In this document: positions 59,870 through 64,000 of the stretch, piece by piece
Layout of the letters: every line of letters begins with the position of its first letter
How positions within the stretch are numbered: the first letter of the stretch is position 1
Assembly: GCA_033032175.1 (NCBI GenBank)
Contig: CM065304.1
Location: 1,302,001-1,366,000 of the forward strand
DNA from: Saturnia japonica
Lineage: Eukaryota > Arthropoda > Insecta > Lepidoptera > Saturniidae
Direction: 5' to 3'
Length of the DNA stretch: 64,000 nucleotides
Notes under the pieces: generated by a model
What the model was told of the DNA's origin: nothing
The model's database searches: none
Seen by the model: the letters and a program-made list of their open reading frames with translations, nothing else
Made by a program: the position numbers and the translations under genes

Positions 59870-60716
59870 TGTCATCTTCCCGTACCTATATAACTTTTTT
59901 TTACGTTTTCTGTAAAGTAATTAATAATCGTTGTATCAATTAATGTTTTTTTAAAACTAAATTCCTTTTATTGGAGCTGTGATATAGTTTTAGAAGGAAA
60001 ATTATTATAATTTAAAATATTCCAAATTTCAAGCTTTTTTGTAGTGAAATAAAAGACAAATTACTATTTACAGTGTAAATATTTAATATACAAATATACA
60101 ATGCTCATCTGTCTATTGATATTTGATCTTCTTTTATATAGTTGACTCGTGTGTCATCAGAGGAGTGAATGTACTTATATCAGGAAATTTTGTCAATACA
60201 AATACAATTATAAGGGCCTAAAACAGTTATTTCTTAGATAAATAAATAAAGATTATTAATTAATTTTGTACTATTTTAAAATATGTATAAATGTAATACA
60301 TATTAGTTTCCCATAAGCTTCAATTTATAATATTTACACAAGTGTACTGTATGTTACGTATTATGTAATATATATTACAAATATGTTTATTGTAAACTTT
60401 TTTGTTGTGCGAATATTTTTGTGTTATTCATTACTTTTGTGCATAATATTAATAAAATTAATAAAAATTATTAAAAATTAAAAATTAATAAAATAAAATA
60501 GTATTAATAAAAGTAAATAATTTAAATTATGGTAACGACAATAGGTATTAGTACCTTTAAAAAAAATACGAGTTATAAGCATTAATTATTTTACTGTATT
60601 TTTGATGTGATATATAATCAAAACATTGTGTTGGTCTTCGGAAAAACTCGTGGTTAAATACTAGTTTTATCACGATGAATAAGAACGAAAAGCTTTTTTC
60701 ATTCATGATCTAACAA
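59870..60716. other. Very AT-rich stretch between promoter motifs and a CpG-rich block
   Basis: It includes a nearly pure A/T run around 60440-60535 made of ttaataaaa-like words. No gene is seen. Confidence 0.5.
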
Positions 60717-60839
60717 TTAAGCGGATAACCGCATCATGCCGAAAAAAGAGCGGGGTGATTTTAACCAAATAAAAAAGCATCCCCACAAAAACAATAACCT
60801 GAAACAATAGGAGACACTTAACGCGGAGCGAAGAACATA

Positions 60840-61140
60840 ATTACATGGTGATCCTTGAAAAACATCGACTGGTCCAGGTTTACAAGGAGCGCATGCGCCC
60901 CGGCCGCGCTGGAACGATTGCTTGCCGGGCACGGCGGCGACCATGTTGATTGATTCCACTAACTTACGCGCAGGTTAGCTCACGGCACGTTTCTTCAGAG
61001 TAATAACGCCGGTTCAAAAAGAACTTCACGTATTACCTAAGCCATATGACGCGAGAGCCCCGAACACAAAACGCTGAGCGCCGGTGGAAAAATCAACAGG
61101 TCCCCGTAATTCGGCCGGGTTATATATACGCCACGTGCAG
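60840..61140. promoter_or_regulatory. CpG-rich block, possible promoter
   Basis: It contains the palindrome gcgcatgcgc (60889-60898), the NRF1-type motif common in housekeeping promoters, and several CpG-rich words (ccccggccgcgctgg, gggcacggcggcgacc). On minus an ATG in good context (tcaacATGG at about 60944) opens MVAAVPGKQSFQRGRGACAP. On plus a TATA-like ttatatatacgcc lies at about 61120. Direction and gene are undetermined. Confidence 0.35.
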
Positions 61141-62940
61141 GGTATTTTTCTGTTATTTAAATGATGACTTTATTTTCCTGTACGTTAAGATTATTTTTCA
61201 CGTGAATACTGTGGAAATGGAAAGGAAAAGTTAAATATTTTAAATGGTGGATTATATTTTTCTTTAGGCTACAAGCATAGTTTAAGGAGTTCCTTTTGTT
61301 TTTGGTATTTTAAAAATATCCTCATAATATATAGCAAATTTTGTTATCTGAGTTCATCATAATGACTAATACTGATGATATAGTACAACAAAAAAATGGT
61401 CATCGTTTGGAGATGAGGATCTGATTGTTATCAGATCGATAACGACGGCTTTTTTTAATCATTTGTGTGTCTATTAAATAATTTTTTCTTTAATTTTTTT
61501 TAAACTTTGAATCCATTTTGTTTATGTTTTCAATTTAAAAAAATAGTTAGCCACCACGGGACGCCCGGCATATGTGATATATCTAAGTGAATATTCAAAT
61601 TTCGTATAAATAAAAATCAAAAACCAACAAATTATTATAATGGAAACAAAAAATCCGACTGTAACAAAAGCACTTGACCAGAATAATATATATTTCTGTT
61701 TATGCTTTTTATTTGATTCTCAGACGTCGAACTTAAATATTATATAGCTTATGTCACTCGCACGATTAAGGCGAATTTATCGACACTTCGTATGCTAAAA
61801 TCCATCAAGCCGTATAGGCGAGCTGTTTAGGTTTATCCGAGCGTGCCAAAGAAATAGTCTTACATACATACATACATAATCTCGAAAACATAACCCTCCT
61901 TTTTGTCAGTCGGGTAATAAAAATAAGGAATAAAATAATAAGTCTAGCATGCGCACGCATACACGCAATGGAGTCGACAGCAGCGGCGTAGAGGGGGCAT
62001 GACGGCGTGAGACATCGTCATACCGTTTGCCGTCACGGCATACTGTTCGATTTTACTGTCAAGGCACGCCAATAGATTGATGTTTCAGATCAAAAACGAT
62101 TTACGAAGTTACATAAACTTGTTTATTGATTATTAACTTTTTAACAAGGCTTACAAGTAGGTACCTACAGTGCAATAAAACAACATTGGCGATCAACGTG
62201 GGATCTACATACCATCATCAGTCGTCGCTGTCATCGCTTCGGCTCGCTCAAGTATATCTACACGTTATTTTTAGGGATCCGATGTTGTAGGAAGAAGGTA
62301 ACAAACTCGCCGGAATACTATTTCGCAGCTTTACAGTACGGCAAAAATATGACATAATGTACTTTTAACATAAATTACGATTTTTTAACTATTACGTAAA
62401 TTTATTGTACATATTTTAATTGACGTAGGCGTTACTTAACGGAAATCGATCGTAATTAAATTATCCGAATTTTCTTTGGATGGCGCTCACTCGCCCTCTG
62501 ATAACGATCTGAGGATGCATGGTTACTAACATTTCACTTTTTGATTATTCTTCTTTGCCACGATTACTTATCATATTTAATTTTAACTTATCGATGTTAA
62601 AATTTAGTTATTTAGATTGAATTTAGTGATTATCGAAAGTCACTACTAGATTGCGATCTAGTACCACTACCATAGTACCATCTACTGGGGCTGATTAGAA
62701 ATGATTCATGCTATCGTTATGCAACTCAAAAACATGTACCTAGTCGCGACGACTACAACCGTTAACACGTGGAGTCAGCGCTCCGTTAATCGTTATATTT
62801 ATTCCTGATTTTTTGAAACGTACCAATTTATTTATTTAAATTGGTAGTTATAGGTAACTATCACTGAGACACTCTCAAGTCTCAGGTCGTAATTAGAAGT
62901 GTTATGTTATTTAATTAGGTTCGTATTTTGTTATTCCTAA
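61141..62940. other. Gene-free stretch with repeat fragments
   Basis: (TACA)n lies at 61861-61876, followed by ataaccctcctttttgtcag and a tcgggtaataa tail, a LINE 3' end. ccatcaagccgtataggcga (about 61802) is the reverse of a repeat at 29.65 kb. A palindrome ctagattgcgatctag lies at about 62647. The hairpin taccaattta / taaattggta lies at 62821-62846. Confidence 0.45.
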
Positions 62941-63333
62941 TCTATTTAAACAATAAAATTGAAATGTCTGTTTGTAATGCCAAAATAACAGCTTTTTACT
63001 TAAAACATGTGAAAGTATATATGATACCTATATCAAAAAATCCATTTTTGAAATGTTTGTTTCGGGTAATCTACGAAATGGATGGACCGATTTTGACGTC
63101 ACTGGTAGATAGCTGATTTTATAGGGAGTAACTTAGGCTACTTTTATTTTAGAAAAAGAATTAGGGTTCTGCACAAGTTAAAAAAAACGTCGTGGTGAAT
63201 CAATTCGGGCGCATAAATGGCTTTCGCTGAGTAAAATATAAGAGATATAGCAAATTAATGTGCTAAATAATTGTAGACATTAAACAGACCCACAAAAGAG
63301 TCAGCAACAGTATTCTAAGGAACACCTATTGTT
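62941..63333 (+). mobile_element. Helitron-like family A, 3'-truncated
   Basis: It starts TCTATTTAAACAATAAAATT after A and stops after tctaaggaacacct, where the LINE sequence begins. The GC-rich end is missing. Confidence 0.6.
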
Positions 63334-63341
63334 TGGAATAA

Positions 63342-64000
63342 GTCCATTGGCCGCATCGTACGACGCCGCATCGTACGACGCCGCGATCGCTGTGCTTGGT
63401 GAATTATATGCGCGGAGGCAATCGTTCTACGGTGCCATAGGCGCTGGTGCTGGGCTGGTGCTGCTCTCTCTTTTACGGGAGGCGGTCGACATCTAGCACC
63501 ACCCATATAATAGCCTGCTCGCCTACCTAAATCGGCACAGTAGCCGCAATGTAGGGCTTCCGCCTTGCACTCCAGTGCCTAATAGCCCAGTTTCGCGCAC
63601 CGGAAGCACGGTCCCCACCTGTCAACCGTCGATAGACAAACAGGCCGCGTGTGACCCAAGCCCAAGCACTTGAAGCATCTCATAGGTTTTATCTCCAGGA
63701 GATGGACGCGGGCCACGCTCCACTCTACTAAGAGCCGTCCACCCTCTACCAAAGTTTTTGCTGCGGCGACAAAGAGAAATATGACCCCATGGTGCTTATA
63801 TCGCCAGCCCTGATGTGCGCTGCATCATATCCCCCTTTGGACACAACAGTTGCAACCACCTCCTCCCTAGAGACAGAGTCGTCAAGTCGATGATGCGGAC
63901 GTCCGACCGCTTAATGGGTCTACTCACCGTAGCGACTCCCGCCAAGGCTACCTCGAGGCATTAAACCAGTTTATCGGCCTTTTCGGCTCTATGGGGGCCA
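63342..64000 (-). pseudogene. Non-LTR retrotransposon ORF1 (gag-like, CCHC knuckles), broken
   Basis: On the minus strand the frames give SRPIKRSDVRIIDL, then DDSVSREEVVATVVSKGGYD, then VAAAKTLVEGGRLLVEW and RVHLLEIKPMRCFKCLGLGH. The first zinc knuckle CFKCLGLGHTRPVC (63636-63677) is a perfect CX2CX4HX4C. The second (CFRCAKLGY*ALEC) has Tyr for His and an in-frame stop; the third (CGYCADLGRR) lacks its His. At least two frameshifts separate the blocks. The layout resembles ORF1 of R1/Jockey-type LINEs of insects. It extends beyond the window on its 5' side, and ORF2 is not present here. Confidence 0.75.
63353..63382. repeat. 15-base direct repeat, two units
   Basis: gcatcgtacgacgcc occurs twice without spacer at the LINE side of the junction with the Helitron-like copy; each unit holds the palindrome cgtacg. 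Confidence 0.8.

Overview
The window looks like AT-rich intronic or intergenic DNA from a moth or butterfly (Lepidoptera). The grounds are the dense, mixed load of degraded insect transposons and the recurring family of interspersed repeats ending in a GC-rich 'gggcacagCTAG' tail, which resembles Helitron-like elements known from lepidopterans. No prokaryotic or organellar features, rRNA genes or functional tRNA genes are seen. Species cannot be named from the sequence.

Layout. 1-2017: an internally deleted Ty3/gypsy-type LTR element (tail of the left LTR, tRNA-Ser primer site, broken gag, start of pol, right LTR). A short candidate exon on the minus strand follows at 2064-2120. 3.7-11.9 kb: Helitron-like families A, B, C and G, a 132-bp MITE sitting exactly in the terminal CTAG of a family G copy, and LINE tails. 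11.9-21.4 kb: mostly unremarkable AT-rich DNA with two tRNA-derived SINEs, a cluster of inverted repeats and one small minus-strand ORF with a TATA box (20421-20615). 21.4-34 kb: more Helitron-like copies, including two family C copies head to tail, the second carrying a GC-rich insert of about 250 bp; a hAT-like MITE; SINEs. 34.6-37.8 kb: a poly(A) SINE, a hAT-like non-autonomous element and another SINE. 40.0-42.2 kb: a nested stack in which a hAT-like MITE holds an old mariner, which holds a complete but dead 1.3-kb mariner, which holds two SINE fragments. 42.4-59.0 kb: Helitron-like copies, LINE tails, a foldback. 59.7-61.1 kb: the only convincing host-gene signal, a minus-strand first coding exon (59694-59820) with strong start context, a consensus splice donor and TATCGATA motifs just upstream, with a CpG-rich block about 1 kb further upstream. 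63.3-64.0 kb: the broken ORF1 (gag with CCHC knuckles) of a non-LTR retrotransposon running off the window.

Interpretation. The minus-strand exon at 59.7 kb faces the rest of the window, so much of 1-59.7 kb may be its first introns; the candidate exons at 2.1, 20.5 and 50.2 kb are on the same strand but none is proven to belong to it. Almost all longer open frames in the window are chance or transposon frames. The most informative structures are the nested insertions, which give a relative order of transposon activity.
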